Positions 12,107 through 24,829 of a stretch of 64,000 bases of DNA are shown here, piece after piece. Both the position numbers and the translations under genes were made by a program. This DNA comes from Acanthosoma haemorrhoidale (Eukaryota; Arthropoda; Insecta; Hemiptera; Acanthosomatidae): NCBI GenBank assembly GCA_930367205.1, contig OV884011.1, forward strand, positions 142,349,937-142,413,936, read 5' to 3'. The notes below the pieces were generated by a model. It did no database searches, was not told the DNA's origin, and saw only the letters and a list, made by a program, of their open reading frames with translations. How positions within the stretch are numbered: the stretch's first letter is position 1; the number at the start of each line of letters is the position of its first letter.

Positions 12107-12275
12107 ATCTTTAGAACCTTTAAAAAGTAAAGTAATTAATCGTTTTTGTGAGACTTTTATTTTGTTTTTATAGTCATACATGTCACGTTTGAAATTTGAC
12201 ATGTATGACTATAAAAACAAAATAAAAGTCTCAAAAAAACGATTAATTATTTTACTTTTTAAAGGTTCTAAAGAT
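12107..12275. repeat. 169-bp near-perfect palindrome
   Basis: The left arm 12107-12185 and right arm 12197-12275 are reverse complements over 79 bp with only a few mismatches; the loop is 11 nt. The arms begin and end with 'atctttagaacctt' and its complement. No coding domain was recognised; the open frame of 97 residues starting at 12180 only reads one arm and beyond. It could be a fold-back transposon or MITE, or an inverted duplication. If transcribed it would form a long hairpin. Confidence 0.9.
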
Positions 12276-12874
12276 TGTTATGTCAGTTATAATAGGATTT
12301 TACTCTTTTTACGCCCAGTAACTCGAAATAAACACTACTTTGGTACTCTGGGATTTCGTACCTATCATGATCTCATGTTATTTTTATTAATTTACGTAAA
12401 TATTCATAGGCTTTTTGATTTATTGATAAAAATATACAGGCCAACTTTGAAAATCAATATTTTATCACTCTAGTGCTCTTTTCCTTCTAACATTTCCTGC
12501 TTGTGACTAGTCACCACTTCTTCTCCCATTCTTCCCTCTTCCGGTATCGAAAAACAGGATAATAAATAAACAGCACTCGGGCAGAAGTCGAGCCACAGTC
12601 CTATAATGGGTCCATTTACATTTCCTGTCCGGGGCTCTGTATCATATGCCCTCTAATCCCTTACAGGGACCCCTTGTGTTGTGGATCCCGATCCTAGATT
12701 CCCGGTCCCATTAGCAGTCGTCTGGTTAATGGGCCGTCACGCAGCCAGGAAAATATAGTACCGACTTACGACAGCCATTAAATAAATAATGACACATGGA
12801 AAAACTCGGAGGAGTTTTTGGGGTTCTGCACTTTTCAGAGGGCGAGGAGTATAAGGAAATTTACTTACTTAAGA
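12276..12874. other. Interval with a short GC-richer block
   Basis: AT-rich, except about 12590-12760, which is clearly richer in G and C. No frame, domain or repeat copy was recognised in it. Its origin is unknown. Confidence 0.35.
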
Positions 12875-12919
12875 ATATCCATTATTCTTACTACAATACA
12901 CAGTAAGAATAATGGATAT
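12875..12919. repeat. Perfect 18-bp hairpin
   Basis: Arms 12875-12892 and 12902-12919 are perfect reverse complements ('atatccattattcttact'), with a 9-nt loop. No flanking terminator-like or precursor-microRNA features can be judged by eye. It may be the remnant of a small inverted-repeat element. Confidence 0.85.
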
Positions 12920-15900
12920 ACCCTGGGGTCAAAAATGAAACACACTAACTCAAAAAACTTGATTGGAGAAAACGCCGATCAAAGATTCTTACTTTTAACT
13001 TTTGCACTAACATAATTCCGACAAATGAGGTTATAGCACTGGCGTTTTTTTGCTAACCATGTACCACTCCTGGTTCTCATATTTTATGTAATTCTCCTCA
13101 GGTTAGTTACCTGTACAGACTAGAGTGCGCAGTGTTATTACAAAAAATTACTTTAAGACTGGACAAATCAATTGTGTTCCCCGGAGATCAAACATAGAAG
13201 TAGCACAGTGGCTGATAAGTCTGTATCACTAGTTAATAAAGTAACAAATAATATTCAGTAAAGTCGCAGTTTCCTGAGGCCATTATATCCAGAACCACCA
13301 GAGCTGACATCAAAGGAAACTTTTGTGGGGACGATCCAGGTAAGTGAGCCTTACGCCAACAACTATATCTCCATTCGTTCTCCGTTGGCACCACATGACT
13401 GCGACAACTTTAGTCATGATAACAGTAACACAATCTGTAAAAGCTATTAGTTAATGTTGCCTTATCTTATGTTTCCGTCCTTGAGTTCTGTCGAAGCAGT
13501 GAAACCGTTTATGACATCGTAGATGTCATTCAATATTTATTATGATTACATTTCTCATGCTATTCCACAGTCATTAATCTGCCAAAATAGTGCACGCAAG
13601 TGAGTTGAACACTCATGATATGTTCATTCATATTTACTATTTGAAGTTATCTTGGGTATAGAAAATAAAGTACTCATTCGGTGAATAATCCATATCACCT
13701 GAATACCAAAGGCAATTTCTGAGTCCGAATGGAGGTGCCTTACTTTAATTTCAGTTACGTATTTCGTCTGTCTGTAGCACATGTTTTGTAAAGCAAAGGT
13801 CTTGAAAATGATTCAATCAATCAGACATTTCAAAACCCCTTAGATTATTATTATTGTAACAGAAAAAAAATAATAAACTTAGAACAAGTATTATCTGTAT
13901 CGCTACTTTACGATTCCTTAAGTCACCAGGAAATATATAGAAATTAAACTTCTCATTTACGTTAATAGATAATAAGTTATGTAGACACTAAAGTTATGCA
14001 AAAGATTTTCAGCTATGTTCTAGAAAAATAAAGATTTTTATATTTGAATTTATATACGATATTTATACTCGTATTAATAAGCTCCAGTCAATTTCAATTG
14101 TTTTTAATTATAGTAATGTGAGATAATTATTTAATTATTTTGAACTGGTTGGAATGGGTTTTTTTTAGTCACCAAGCTGTCAATGTCTAGTAATATACAA
14201 CCAAAAAATCATAATTTCAAAATCATCCCTTTAAGTATTCGTTGAAAATACACAAAATAGTTTACGATCAATGGTAAATCGAAATGACTTTATACTATTA
14301 AAAAAAAAATTTAAATAATGAAAAAAATGGGGAAAATACTGTCCTAAAGATCAACTTATATAGTTTGTTAAAGTTATGAATTATAAATACAAAATAGGCT
14401 TCGGTCGATTGTATATCATAGGAATAAAGTAACTTGAAGTTACTGGTGGCTTTGCAAAAGAGAAGAGTTGTTTCTGCTTTGGGATTAAGTGAAAAAAAAC
14501 TAAACCCTATTTCTACTGTAATTCAAAACCTCTAAACTTTCCTTATATTTAATATTTCTCTTCTCGTTTTAATATATACGAGTATATTATTAATCCAATA
14601 TTTACTCTTCGGAACATCTACTTTTTATTTTCTGTTTCTCGAAAGGTTTTCTAATCAAGTTTTATCTTGAAAACCCTTGCGCCGTCCAAGGTAATTTTCT
14701 TCGGGCCATAGTTATGCAGATGTTACTATCCAGGATCTGGAGTCTCCAACCTGCTCCAATACTTTTCCAGCCTGGTGCCATCGCCTAATTACTTGAAATT
14801 ATTTTTCATTACTTAGTATCTTATACGTTTATTACTTTTCTTTAAATATTTTTAATTAATATTAAGTCAATTCCCATTATATGAGGTTCTGTATAGAATT
14901 TTGCGTGTTAGTGTTTGTGTGACCGTATCTGCATGTTTATTCCTATTTCTTTTCAATGGCGAATAAAGCATAATATAGGAACATGCAACAAATATGAAAC
15001 ATCTAGTGAGGACGACTAAAGCAAAAATGGAAACCAACCACGTAAGGAAACAAGGTAAAGAAGATTTGTTTTGTTAACTGTTCATGTTTTTCTATGCATG
15101 AAACTTCCTAATAAAGAGTTTTTTACCTTTATTCGCCATCACAGCGTATTCGGAGCGCGTCAAACGCACGCACTAAACCAATCTTCCACTCACTAAAAAA
15201 CGATACCAGTCAAATTGACCTGAATACGCTTTTTCACATCAAAGAACGCTTTGACCAGAAATCCAAACAAACATAAACTCGGATCTCGTGCTCGGTGCTC
15301 GGATCTCAAAACTACGGTGGACCTAACCTGTCTGTGGACTGAGGTCTGTCACCGACTACAGCCAAAGAAGATTATCAAGACGAGGAATAGTTGCAAACAT
15401 TTTCAACCCTAAAGGGTGAGAATATTCACCTAGAACTTTACTATAGATAAAAATCGAATATAAATGGTTCACGAGATATTGATTCATAGATATGTTGTAT
15501 TACCTTTACAGTAGATAAGTTGAGGAAATGATCACAGCTGTGGGTGTATTAAACTGTAAACAAAATAGGCACGACAGCCGAACACAGAATATTCGTATTT
15601 ATCCAGTTTCCCGAAAGTATACTTGAGGGAAACGGGAACATCTCTGATTTTTTAACCCTAGCAATTCCCCTCCCTTTTCAAGGGAAATACAGCTTTTCCA
15701 ATAACAGCCAATAGGAAAAGCCTTGCCTATACCTCCGGGTACAGGGGTGAGTGGGTAAGTGGCTCGGCAGCAGGCAGATCCGATATGCAAATAGCCAAAG
15801 GCTGGGGAAAAGTCTCTTAACCTTTATTTATGGCTAATGTTTCATTAAACAGCGGTAGCAATAAATACATTAGATTTGTTTGGAAATTGATTTTTTTTAA

Positions 15901-16649
15901 ATATTTAATCTTTTTTTTGTTTAATCTATAATTTCTTAATAACATTTAAATATGAAATTTATTGATAGAATGTGCATGTCTTTAAGTGTGGACCTGCTGG
16001 TCCATTATGAAATAAATGAGTAACAAGATCATAAGTTGCTATATTTTTTCCGATTAAATCAATTTTTTTTAAAACGCATAAAATTGTATACATGTTAATT
16101 GCTAACTGAATTAGAATTTGTGGATAAACGAAATAAAGGATGTTTCGCCTTTCGTTTTGTATGTAAGGATGGAAAATCGCCTTTTCCACAAATGAAGAAA
16201 TTTTAAATAGCTAAATTATTTTCAAAAGAAAGCTTACTAAAACCAACTGAAAATATGCAATGTATCTTGGAAAGGTTTCATCTTTTTTTATAACATCTTT
16301 AAAAATCATTTAGCTTTATCGTTATTAATGCCTTCAATCATGAGGACAAGACCAGAACTTTAATCCTAAATTTCTTTTTAAATGTAGCTAAACCGAGTTC
16401 AGTTTTTTAGCAACCTTGAAAACTAATAGGTATAGTTTGAGGGGTAGTGGGATAGAACATCAATATTTGAGATAACTTTTTATAATTTCTGTTTAGTGGT
16501 AGTAAACATACAAATAGTCAGTCAGAAGTTATGGTTAAAATATCTTCGCCTCCGGGTATATAATAATAGATAGTTATCTGTGAATTTAAAGGAGCTATGA
16601 AAGAAAAAAAAATTGTTAAAGAATTTCATCGTCAAAAAACACAGTATAG
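12920..16649. other. Long AT-rich interval
   Basis: No recognised element or confident gene. A 70-bp stretch at 13270-13339 is followed by an excellent splice-donor consensus (GTAAGTGAG) but lacks a good acceptor. A block at about 15600-15800 is GC-richer, with a 63-residue minus-strand frame that has no motif. Confidence 0.4.
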
Positions 16650-17330
16650 TATTTTTTTTTTTCCTTAGCTCTCAAATTTTTAAGATTATAAATAAGGGAA
16701 AAATAAAGGGAATTTATTTGGGGTGAGCGGATCCTTTTACTAGGAGTACCTGTTGGTGGAGTGAGGGAATTAAGGAGTGTGAGAAGCCTCGTTAGATGTG
16801 GAAATGTTGCGGTGCAGTGGTTAGAGTCCACTGAAGGCTGAGCCTAGAGTCTCTCTAGGCATGTAGTGGAATCTCATTCAGTTGGAAAGCAGTGATGGGT
16901 GCCCATCAGAGGCTTATTGTTGGTTGGCTAAGGGCCGTAATGTCCACCATTTGGTCTGCTTTCCCAGATCTAGAGATTTGCCATCTTGGTGGTAGTGGTG
17001 GGGGTGTCAGGTCTTAGAATAGGGGTTTTGGCAATGTTTCATCGAGTCGAAGAATTTGATGTGTCTTCTTCTGATGGCTTCGGGGATAGTGGGGACCTCG
17101 AACTTTTCGTGGATGTCGGGAGCCTTCATTTCACGAAAAGGGGTATGGCATAGTGCCGTGCGCAGGATGTTGTTCTGGAAGCTCTAGAGTCTAGTTATGG
17201 TGCTCGTGTGGAGAAAACGGAAAAGCGGAGTTCCAAAAAGTCCTCAGGACGCTCTGATATATGAGCAGTCAGCCTCAAGGATATAGCCGGGCTTGTGATG
17301 AAATGCTGGAGAGAGCTGTAAGATAATAAT
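16650..17330 (-). pseudogene. Family B non-LTR retrotransposon, 3' end
   Basis: The plus strand opens with a T run, so this is a minus-strand element ending in poly(A). Read on the minus strand, the distal half encodes a reverse-transcriptase C-terminus with several stops: a Phe-Gln-Asn-Asn-Ile-Leu-Arg-Thr-Ala-Leu run, then Pro-Glu-Ala-Ile-Arg-Arg-Arg-His-Ile-Lys-Phe-Phe-Asp-Ser. These are typical of the tail of jockey-type pols. The 3' UTR matches the second copy at 41970-42490. It is 5'-truncated and decayed. Family C carries the same Ile-Arg-Arg-Arg-His-Ile-Lys-Phe-Phe-Asp-Ser motif, so B and C are sister families. Confidence 0.8.
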
Positions 17331-19512
17331 AGAGGTTGCGATGGTTTTATGAGCGTTTATTAAAATCCATTACGCGAGTGAGGATAATCACATAAAAGTA
17401 GAAAACGTATTTAATAAACTAAAGGCAGCGACATGTCAAAAAAGAGCTAGTCTAAACGACTATTGTTTTTTTATGTATAAAGCGTGTTTACTAAACGATC
17501 GAACGGACCAGGTGACAACTTTATGGTAGTTATAAGGTAAAGCGGAACAGAAGCCGCGTTTCCGATAGGACGCTGACCGAACATGTACACGTAATGGTAA
17601 ACACGGTGTTTACAAGGAAGTTGTACAGAGATCGCCCATTCCGGACAAATGTCCGATAAGACTGGCTAATGGACTGTGGATTAGTCCAGAGCTCTGGGGG
17701 TGTTTATGTTTCGAAAGCGCACGCTTCGCCACTCCACGCACTCACCATGTTGATCAAATACCAGCAAATCCGTCAGTACAAACGCAAATGTTCAACGATA
17801 GGACTTCATAGACCTATAAGGGAAGGAAAATCGTCTCTATGAAATTAGAACCGTGACAACTGGCAATACATGACAAGCCCTGTCGCCGCTATGCACTACT
17901 TCTCATCTATCCACGTGACCCCTTTACTCTGATAATGTCAATAACTAAACGATAAGCACATTAGTCCTTTATCCACCTGTATATGGCGCAAAGCCCCTTC
18001 ATCCCCGCGTCTAATTTCATGACGGCGACTATCGTAATTATTAACAAGTAACACTCAAAGGAAAAACATCCCGGCAGAATCGAGACCTCCCATAGATATG
18101 GGGGGAGTTATTATTATTGGTAACTTATAATAGTGGAACCTATACCTCATTAAATATTGCTAACATAAAATATTATATTTTATAAAATCTTGTGAAGTCC
18201 CATTAATTACATGAATCTACTCAATACACGGATTCATTTACCTGTCACATATGTCTAATCCACACCCTGTATATTTATGCTATAAATTATTCGCCAGGGA
18301 ATAACGGGCCCCAGGCTTTTTTTACCTGAGAGTAGTAAGCTTTTTTTTTTGAAGTATGCAAGCTCTCCTCTCTCGGGTAGCCTTCGGATATCGAATTTCA
18401 TATTTTAAGACTAACCTAAGTAAAAGTGAACGACTTAAACTTCTAACAATAATCAAATTGTAGAACTAGAATAAGACAACTGTGAACAGTTAGAGGAAAT
18501 CGTTTACATGAACAAAGCGTCAAAAAAGAGTAAGTTTTATTTTCTAGTGAAAAATTTACATTTACCAATTGTAACTATGCAGATAATTCAATTATGGCAG
18601 ATGAGATGTAAAAGGAATTTGTCCCAGGCTTTTTCACATTTAACTATTTCTCGTTTCCATCAACTGAAAAATACCCTGAATCCGTGTTTACAGAGATGGC
18701 TATGTTATTATGCCTTCATAAAACCAAACGGAATCTTTACCTAAACAATTATCTCTCCAGCTTGAACAGGAGCTTCACGAAGACTAGACCGGCGGACTGT
18801 GGCGAACATACTCACTGATGAAAAGGTGACGGTTTCTTCTTTTGAACAAACCAACTATAAATGAGATAAATGTTATTTATCGGTCAATTTACCAACCATT
18901 TTAACGTAATAGAAATAGAGCATTGAAAATTACGATAGTCAACAACGCCAGCAGATGACTTCTCAACGAACCCTACAATTATCAGTCTCTCTGCACCCCC
19001 TTATCCCTAATCCATTCTCCATCCAAGTTTATTCAATTCAACCTGGAACCGGAACATCACAAACTAACGGTAACGTAGGGCATGTTTTATGAAAGTGGAT
19101 GTTTTATAAAAAGAATCGATCCTGTATGAATTCACCGGAGCAATAAAAAATGGCTGCAATTAATTTAAAATTGCAGAATTAAATTGTAAGAAAAGACATA
19201 ACTGGATAAATAAACACAAACAATTTTGAGTGGAAAATACATTGAAGAAAACAAATTGAGAAAAAAAAATCAACGACGTACACAGCTTTTTCTTTATTTA
19301 AATATATACTGATCGGTACAAAACTGAAACATAATTTAGTCTATTCAAAGGTAAGTCAAATGTATTTATTTTTTTATGAATTCAAAAATAATCATCGAAT
19401 AACTTCTTATGTATGTCAGTTTATGTGAAACGCATAACGAGAAATTCCTCAATTTTTTTAAAATTATTTCCTCAAAACATTCAAAATGATTGATTTATTT
19501 TTTAAAAACAGT
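17331..19512. other. Interval without recognised genes
   Basis: AT-rich, with a mildly GC-richer part around 17500-17900. The open frame at 18508-18744 has no recognisable domain. Nothing supports a gene or element here. Confidence 0.4.
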
Positions 19513-19524
19513 TATGCATAGAAT

Positions 19525-20074
19525 AGCCAATAAGGTTAGAATCGACTGGGTGCCAGGACACACAGGCATCACAGGCAATGAGAAGGCAGATGGCCTTGCA
19601 AGGGTGGGCTCAGAACAGACACCTCTTGCACCTGAACCCATATGTGGTATCAGCCTCAGCTACGCTAAAAGGCGTATAAAATTAGCTTTAGAGGACAAGG
19701 CAAGACTTTCTTGGAGAGAAACTAAGAAACAGGAACACTCGAAACTGTTTCTTAATGGACCCTGTAAGAGAAGAAGCTCAGCACTTCTATCAATGGACAG
19801 GTGGACACTCAAAAGTGTGACAGGACTCTATACAGGTCACTGTCGGTTAAATAAACACCTCTTTAATTTGGGGATAGTGGGATCACCAATCTGCAGATTC
19901 TGCAAGAAAGAGGGAGAAACGGCACGTCATATAATATGTGACTGTGATAACTTAGCTAGAAAGCGATACCTTCACTTTGGTAGTGATCGCATTGTAGACC
20001 CCAAACTATGTGAACTGATCGATCCATTCAGTATCCTCAGATTTGCAAAGGCCGTGGGCCTGTCACATATATAG
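19525..20074 (+). pseudogene. C-terminal fragment of I-like pol (RNase H end and zinc-knuckle-like tail)
   Basis: This is the 3'-terminal part of a retrotransposon polyprotein; the missing upstream part would hold the endonuclease and reverse transcriptase. The frame is open without a stop. At its start it has the last RNase H block, Trp-Val-Pro-Gly-His-Thr-Gly-Ile-x-Gly-Asn-Glu-x-Ala-Asp, with the conserved His and Asp. Near the end there is a Cys-x2-Cys-x8-His-x3-Cys motif, a common C-terminal feature of I, R1 and related pols. The frame reads upstream to a Met at 19490, but those first residues come from flanking DNA and the target-site duplication, not from the element. On its own the fragment is unlikely to function. 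Confidence 0.9.
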
Positions 20075-20151
20075 GACAGGGACATGGACGGCGCACAATA
20101 GGTCTCAGTGAGGCCGCGGTGCACAAATGCCGGAACAAATAATAATAATAA
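19525..20151 (+). mobile_element. I-like non-LTR retrotransposon, 5'-truncated, with target-site duplication
   Basis: A 627-bp insertion bounded by a perfect 12-bp direct repeat, 'tatgcatagaat', at 19513-19524 and 20152-20163. It contains the end of the pol reading frame, a 3' UTR of about 65 bp and a terminal TAA repeat (to 20151). TAA-repeat tails together with an RNase H domain are characteristic of the I clade. 5' truncation is the usual result of incomplete reverse transcription. The clean duplication and open frame suggest a fairly recent insertion. Confidence 0.9.
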
Positions 20152-20163
20152 TATGCATAGAAT

Positions 20164-20724
20164 TATGCACACATGTAAACAATGAAAATACCTCACATTT
20201 TTTTATTTCATTAGCGCTAGACTAAACGAAAATATTTGTTTACAGCCTTAATGAGTAGGAGTGTTTCACGAACGAAAAAAAAGGTATACAATACATCCGT
20301 CACTATAATTCATTCATATGAGGTCAATAAGTAAACCGTTCATTACATTGAACGCTTCCGAACACTTTTGAATACTAATGGACTCTTAATATTGCGTGTT
20401 AATTAGAAATCCTAACTGGATACTCATTCGCTACAAATTGCATTTCGCGGAATCAGGCGAGTCTTCTGATCATTGAACGTTAATTAAAAATTCTCACCCC
20501 ACCAATGACAATTCATGTGAACGTTCAAGTTAATTAGAAATATAACTAATGAGAATAAGAATGAATACAATAATGTAAAACCAAATGAATGAAATATTAA
20601 ACTTTTCATGTAATTCTGAACTGATGGTTTATAATATTGTTCCAATAATAATATTGGTTCCAACTAGATAGCTCAATGTAGGGTAAGCATAATTTATTCC
20701 TAAAGTTCAATCCAAAATATAGTC
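20164..20724. other. AT-rich DNA, nothing recognised
   Basis: No coding motif or repeat copy was seen between the I-like element and the tRNA-like sequence. Confidence 0.45.
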
Positions 20725-20820
20725 TGCTCTCCTCGATGAGAATCGAACTTACGCCACACTGGATCATATGGTCTTTAACCTACATTTAACCTACGTTCAA
20801 GCAACTCAACCATCCGGGGC
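20725..20820 (-). repeat. tRNA-like sequence (Leu/Ser-type pseudogene or SINE)
   Basis: On the minus strand, an A-box-like segment ('ggatggttgagttgc') is followed by a B-box-like 'aagttcgattctcatc' and an acceptor-like end. The layout resembles a long-variable-arm tRNA such as Leu or Ser. An 11-bp tandem duplication in the middle (plus strand 'tttaacctacatttaacctac' region, 20774-20795) would disrupt the anticodon arm, and the two acceptor halves pair poorly. Most likely a tRNA pseudogene or the head of a SINE. Confidence 0.4.
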
Positions 20821-23211
20821 CTTTGTTACACTAAACTTGGGAGAAAAAAAGTTACTTGAAACGTCGTCTGCATTTTTATAGGCTGATGTTATGTGTTTAA
20901 CAAATAATCCCAATTATGTCAAGAGTATTTTTTTTATATTAAGATCATTCACAAGATAAAAACACATTTTCAGAAGCCGAATACAAAATCATTGTGTGTA
21001 GACTACTTGCACGGTTCAGACCACTTTGGTATTTACAGAACACGTGGTGAATCTAGTTTGTCTAACTAAGATTCTCATTCAAGAACTCCATTCACACTCC
21101 GTCACGAACTCACTCGCCAAAGCTGTTCAATACTCAAACAACCCCATTGACTGACAGCTTCCGCTGATACCCTGCTCCCTTTCTAGAACCTTCGAAATCA
21201 CCTGTATTCATGTGTACGGAACAAACAAAATTGAACTAAAAAAGATGTCGATACCCATCGAACTTTTTCTTGTACTACAAACGAACCACATTAAAATAAT
21301 AAGTCAACCTGATTGCCTTTACACAAACATTTTTTTTTTCACTTTTGGTAGCAAAAGCTGCCATTTTCAAGTGCTACAAAACATAAAATCACCATTATAG
21401 TGAAATAGTACTAATTATAAGCATACGATATAACACAGCCGTTAAATAGGTAGGCTAAGAAGAGGTTGTTTAATAAAAAATTAATGAAAAGGAAAAAAAA
21501 AAATAAAAAATACTATACATTAGACTTAAAAGAAGAAAATTAAAGAACCCTTAAGCTATACTATAATATATATTACAAACATAAATTCTATTCTGTAAAT
21601 CACCCCAACTTAATTCTTTAAAGTTAATTTTTAGTAATACAAACAGGTTGATTTATCAATATATTTTATTAACAAACCAAAATCATTGATAAATTTGACT
21701 TAATAAAAGATGTACGATACTACTAATTTTAAAAATAGTGATTTGGTTATTAAAACCTTTGAATGTCTTGGGGAAGTTCAGAAACAATTTAAATCCTTAA
21801 AATAAGAGGAATAATAAAGGAGTATAAGACTTGCATCCAGTATAAGACTAGAACATGACTGTGGGCTCATTCATAGCCACTCATCAATTAAAGCGATTAT
21901 ATATGCTGCAATGCCATGAATTTCCAAATTGGTGGCTGTTGGTGGCACGATCAATTGAAAATGAAAAAAAGTAATATATGACCGGGAATATGTGGCCTAT
22001 GTTTTTTAGTATTTATTTTTAAGTTAATTCTAAGACTTCCGCGAAATGCGAAATTGAACAGAATGCATTTTGAAGATTTTTTTTTATTATTGGATCTATC
22101 TTAAATGAAGCCGTAATGAAGGTGGTGTCGACGGAAAATATACCTATCATGCTATTTGTTTTTCAGTAGGAGCTTCATTATTCATTTAGCTCGTATGGGT
22201 TGAATATTACAGACTTGAGCTGTCTGACTGACTGAAACTATTTTCCGGATCGATTTTGAATACACACTGCAATTATTCATCAGAGATCACATTGTATCTA
22301 AGTCTCAGTATCAGTGTAACTTGAAACTAGCAGCAGTATCCGTGTGGCAATGATGAAAAATTGGAATTTATCTGAACATCGATTTCTTTTTTAATGAACA
22401 TTCTAGTTCGATAAGTTGATGTTTGACTGTGTATAGGTGAAGGTAGTAAAAAAAAATCATTCTCCGTGCTTGCCAACCAATGCCATCGCTGGGTGTCATC
22501 CTTACTGAGGTCCATAAGAAGGCTACACAGAGCTCAGTCTATTGTCCTGGAGAAGTGAGCGGGCGGTGACTTGCATTGTGCCTCCAGCTGATGTATGAAA
22601 AGTGCATTAGTGCCCCGGTTAGTCGGTCCGGCAGGGGGTATAAATAACAGTAATGGGGGAAGACCAAGACAAAGGGGAAACCGGCCCCATTTACATTTCC
22701 GTCCCGACGCTTTAGCCGTCCGCGCTGTATATCTAGGGGACGGTCAGCAATAATGCTAAAGTACTTCCTCGACGACTTCGGAGTCCTGCCGGACGCCGTG
22801 GCAGGGTGCATTGTTCCCAGGAATCTAACAGCCAAGGTCATTACCACCCTCTTAGTAATAAAAGTAATGGTACATTATGAAGTTGCATTATTGTTCCTGT
22901 CAAAGTGCTGCTTCAACTGGGATAACAAGTAGACTTCCTGGAGATTTTAGTGACAATCCCATCTAGTTAAGAATCAGCAGAAATAAATAAGGTGATTTGC
23001 AGGGTATTTACCTGTGGGTAATGGGTCCACAAGCGAGTAACTTTAGTTAGCACGTGTTTTTTACCTTTATTCAGCGAGCATAGGACCCTTTGAGGCAGAG
23101 TTGTAGCGACCTTCCTCAAATCAATACGTGGTGGGTTCTCAAGATTTATGTATTACAGTGTGATTTTCAAATATCATAAGTTTTTCATCTTCCTTTAATA
23201 CTGTACTATAG
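20821..23211. other. Interval without recognised genes
   Basis: Mostly AT-rich. A GC-richer block at about 22540-22860 has a 102-residue minus-strand open frame (22539-22847) with no motif I recognise. It may be a piece of an unidentified element or an exon; neither is supported. Confidence 0.35.
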
Positions 23212-23795
23212 CCAATCTAAACATACGCCATAAATCAAACTTCAAGCGTATCAAATCCTTTCAATCTAAAGTTCTGAGAACAATAGTAAATGCCCCTAAT
23301 ACTTCAGCGACAAAACCCTTTATAACGATCTATATATACCCTAAATTCTTTAACTTATCCCTTCCAAGTTCATGAAATGCCATCGAACTTTCATTGCGAC
23401 ACACATTCCTATAACCTCCTCGGAGGCTTAAGCGGCAGTGGCCTCGTGACCTGATATATGTACGTGACAGTGGGAGTGCTGGCAATGACCAGTATCTCCA
23501 ATCATGTCCTGAGTGGTTGTGGCTCTCGGGCTCTTAATTAACCTCCTCTGGCTCGTATCCAGTGACGTGGCTAACGGAAGAGCGTGGGGGACCTCCCAAG
23601 ACTCCGCTTCCTCTTTTGCCTCCGAGGGAGGTGACAACCATGTGGATTTGGGAGATCTTGGGCTGTTTGTAAATACTGTATGAAGGAGCTAACGAATGAA
23701 AATCGTTAATATGGTATGAATGAGAATATTTACCACAATTACTTATTGTTCAATAAGGCATATTGTAATTTTATTACAGTATAGAAGATTATCAA
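23212..23795 (+). pseudogene. Family A jockey-like 3' fragment, plus strand
   Basis: Matches the main family A copy from about 55558 (end of the reverse-transcriptase region, 'cgtatcaaatcctttcaatc') through the 3' UTR with the 'gaggtgacaaccatg' and 'gtaaatactgtatga' blocks to about 23795. The short coding part is frame-broken. It is 5'-truncated, and no clear target-site duplication was found. Confidence 0.85.
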
Positions 23796-24829
23796 ATAAA
23801 ATATCCTTTACTACTCATACCCTTGCTTTGGAAACATCGTCTCTACTCAATGATTAGTTAGAAGATTAAGGTAAAGATGGCATCAAGGTAAGCGAATTAA
23901 TTTACATTGCCTACCTGCTTTATTAATGTATTGTTTTATTTTATATTCAAAAAGTAACTAGCGCGAAGCATTGCAAAAGCAATGCTGTAAATAAATGAAT
24001 GGTTATAGAGTGAATTCGAATAAAAATAAATATATTCTATTCTCCAAAAGCTATAAATATCGTATGCATAAATTAGCACCTGGGTGACCTGGCTCGTTAA
24101 AATTCATAATATTCACACATAAACTTTTGTTTTTTTCCTTCTGATATCTAAAATCCTCTTCTGCCGGCATAGTCTCTGTGCCACTTTAACACTTCAAATT
24201 TTGCAGACCAAACCGAACTTGCAGACAATTTCGTATTTTAAATGAGGTCACACGGTTATAACCAGTGGCCCTAAAAACTCATATTTGTACCTATTTTAAA
24301 ACTATTTCTGGAAATTTTACATTCTGTGCACTGCATCTTTTGTTTCAATCGACATTATGACCGAATGCTTAGCAACGATGTAATTCTCAAGTAATAAATC
24401 CAATCAGGTAACGTGATCATGACCGGGCCTTGCAGAATCATAAAGCAATTTTTACTAAAGTGTTTTATTTATTATTTGCTGTCTTTACTATTCATGTCTA
24501 GTTTTTATGATTCCAGAGCTGTGATCTACGCTAGACCCATGACTTAACCAAAAAAAGGTTACAGCTTCCTCTTTCTTATACTATGCAATATTGTTTCTTA
24601 GACTAGCAGTAACACCCATAATTTATCTCCATTTACATTAAAACTTTAGGCTTGCAAGCTCTCATCAACCATTGCACTAGCAAAAAATTCATTGAATTCT
24701 TACATAAGCAAAATTTCAAATAAGCAGGATTTGAATGTAGAAATCACCATAACAATCCGACAGCAGTGGCTGCAATTGTGAAGTATTCAGGGCTGGGTGA
24801 CGATAGTTGATGAGTCTAAGTAAATAAGT
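23796..24829. other. AT-rich DNA, nothing recognised
   Basis: No recognised gene or repeat copy. A short stretch at 24243-24290 ('gaggtcacacggt') loosely resembles the repeat unit at 36113 onward. Confidence 0.4.

Noticed and set aside
12180..12473. 97-residue open frame
   Set aside because: It starts inside the right part of the palindrome and reads AT-rich DNA; openness in one arm is expected and no domain is seen.
22539..22847. 102-residue minus-strand frame in a GC-rich block
   Set aside because: No recognisable motif, and GC-rich blocks tend to have long stop-free frames by chance; kept only as an unexplained block.
12590..22860. Similarity between GC-rich blocks at 12.6 kb and 22.7 kb ('ccatttacatttcc')
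   Set aside because: Only a 14-bp word is shared and the flanks do not align, so common origin is not supported.
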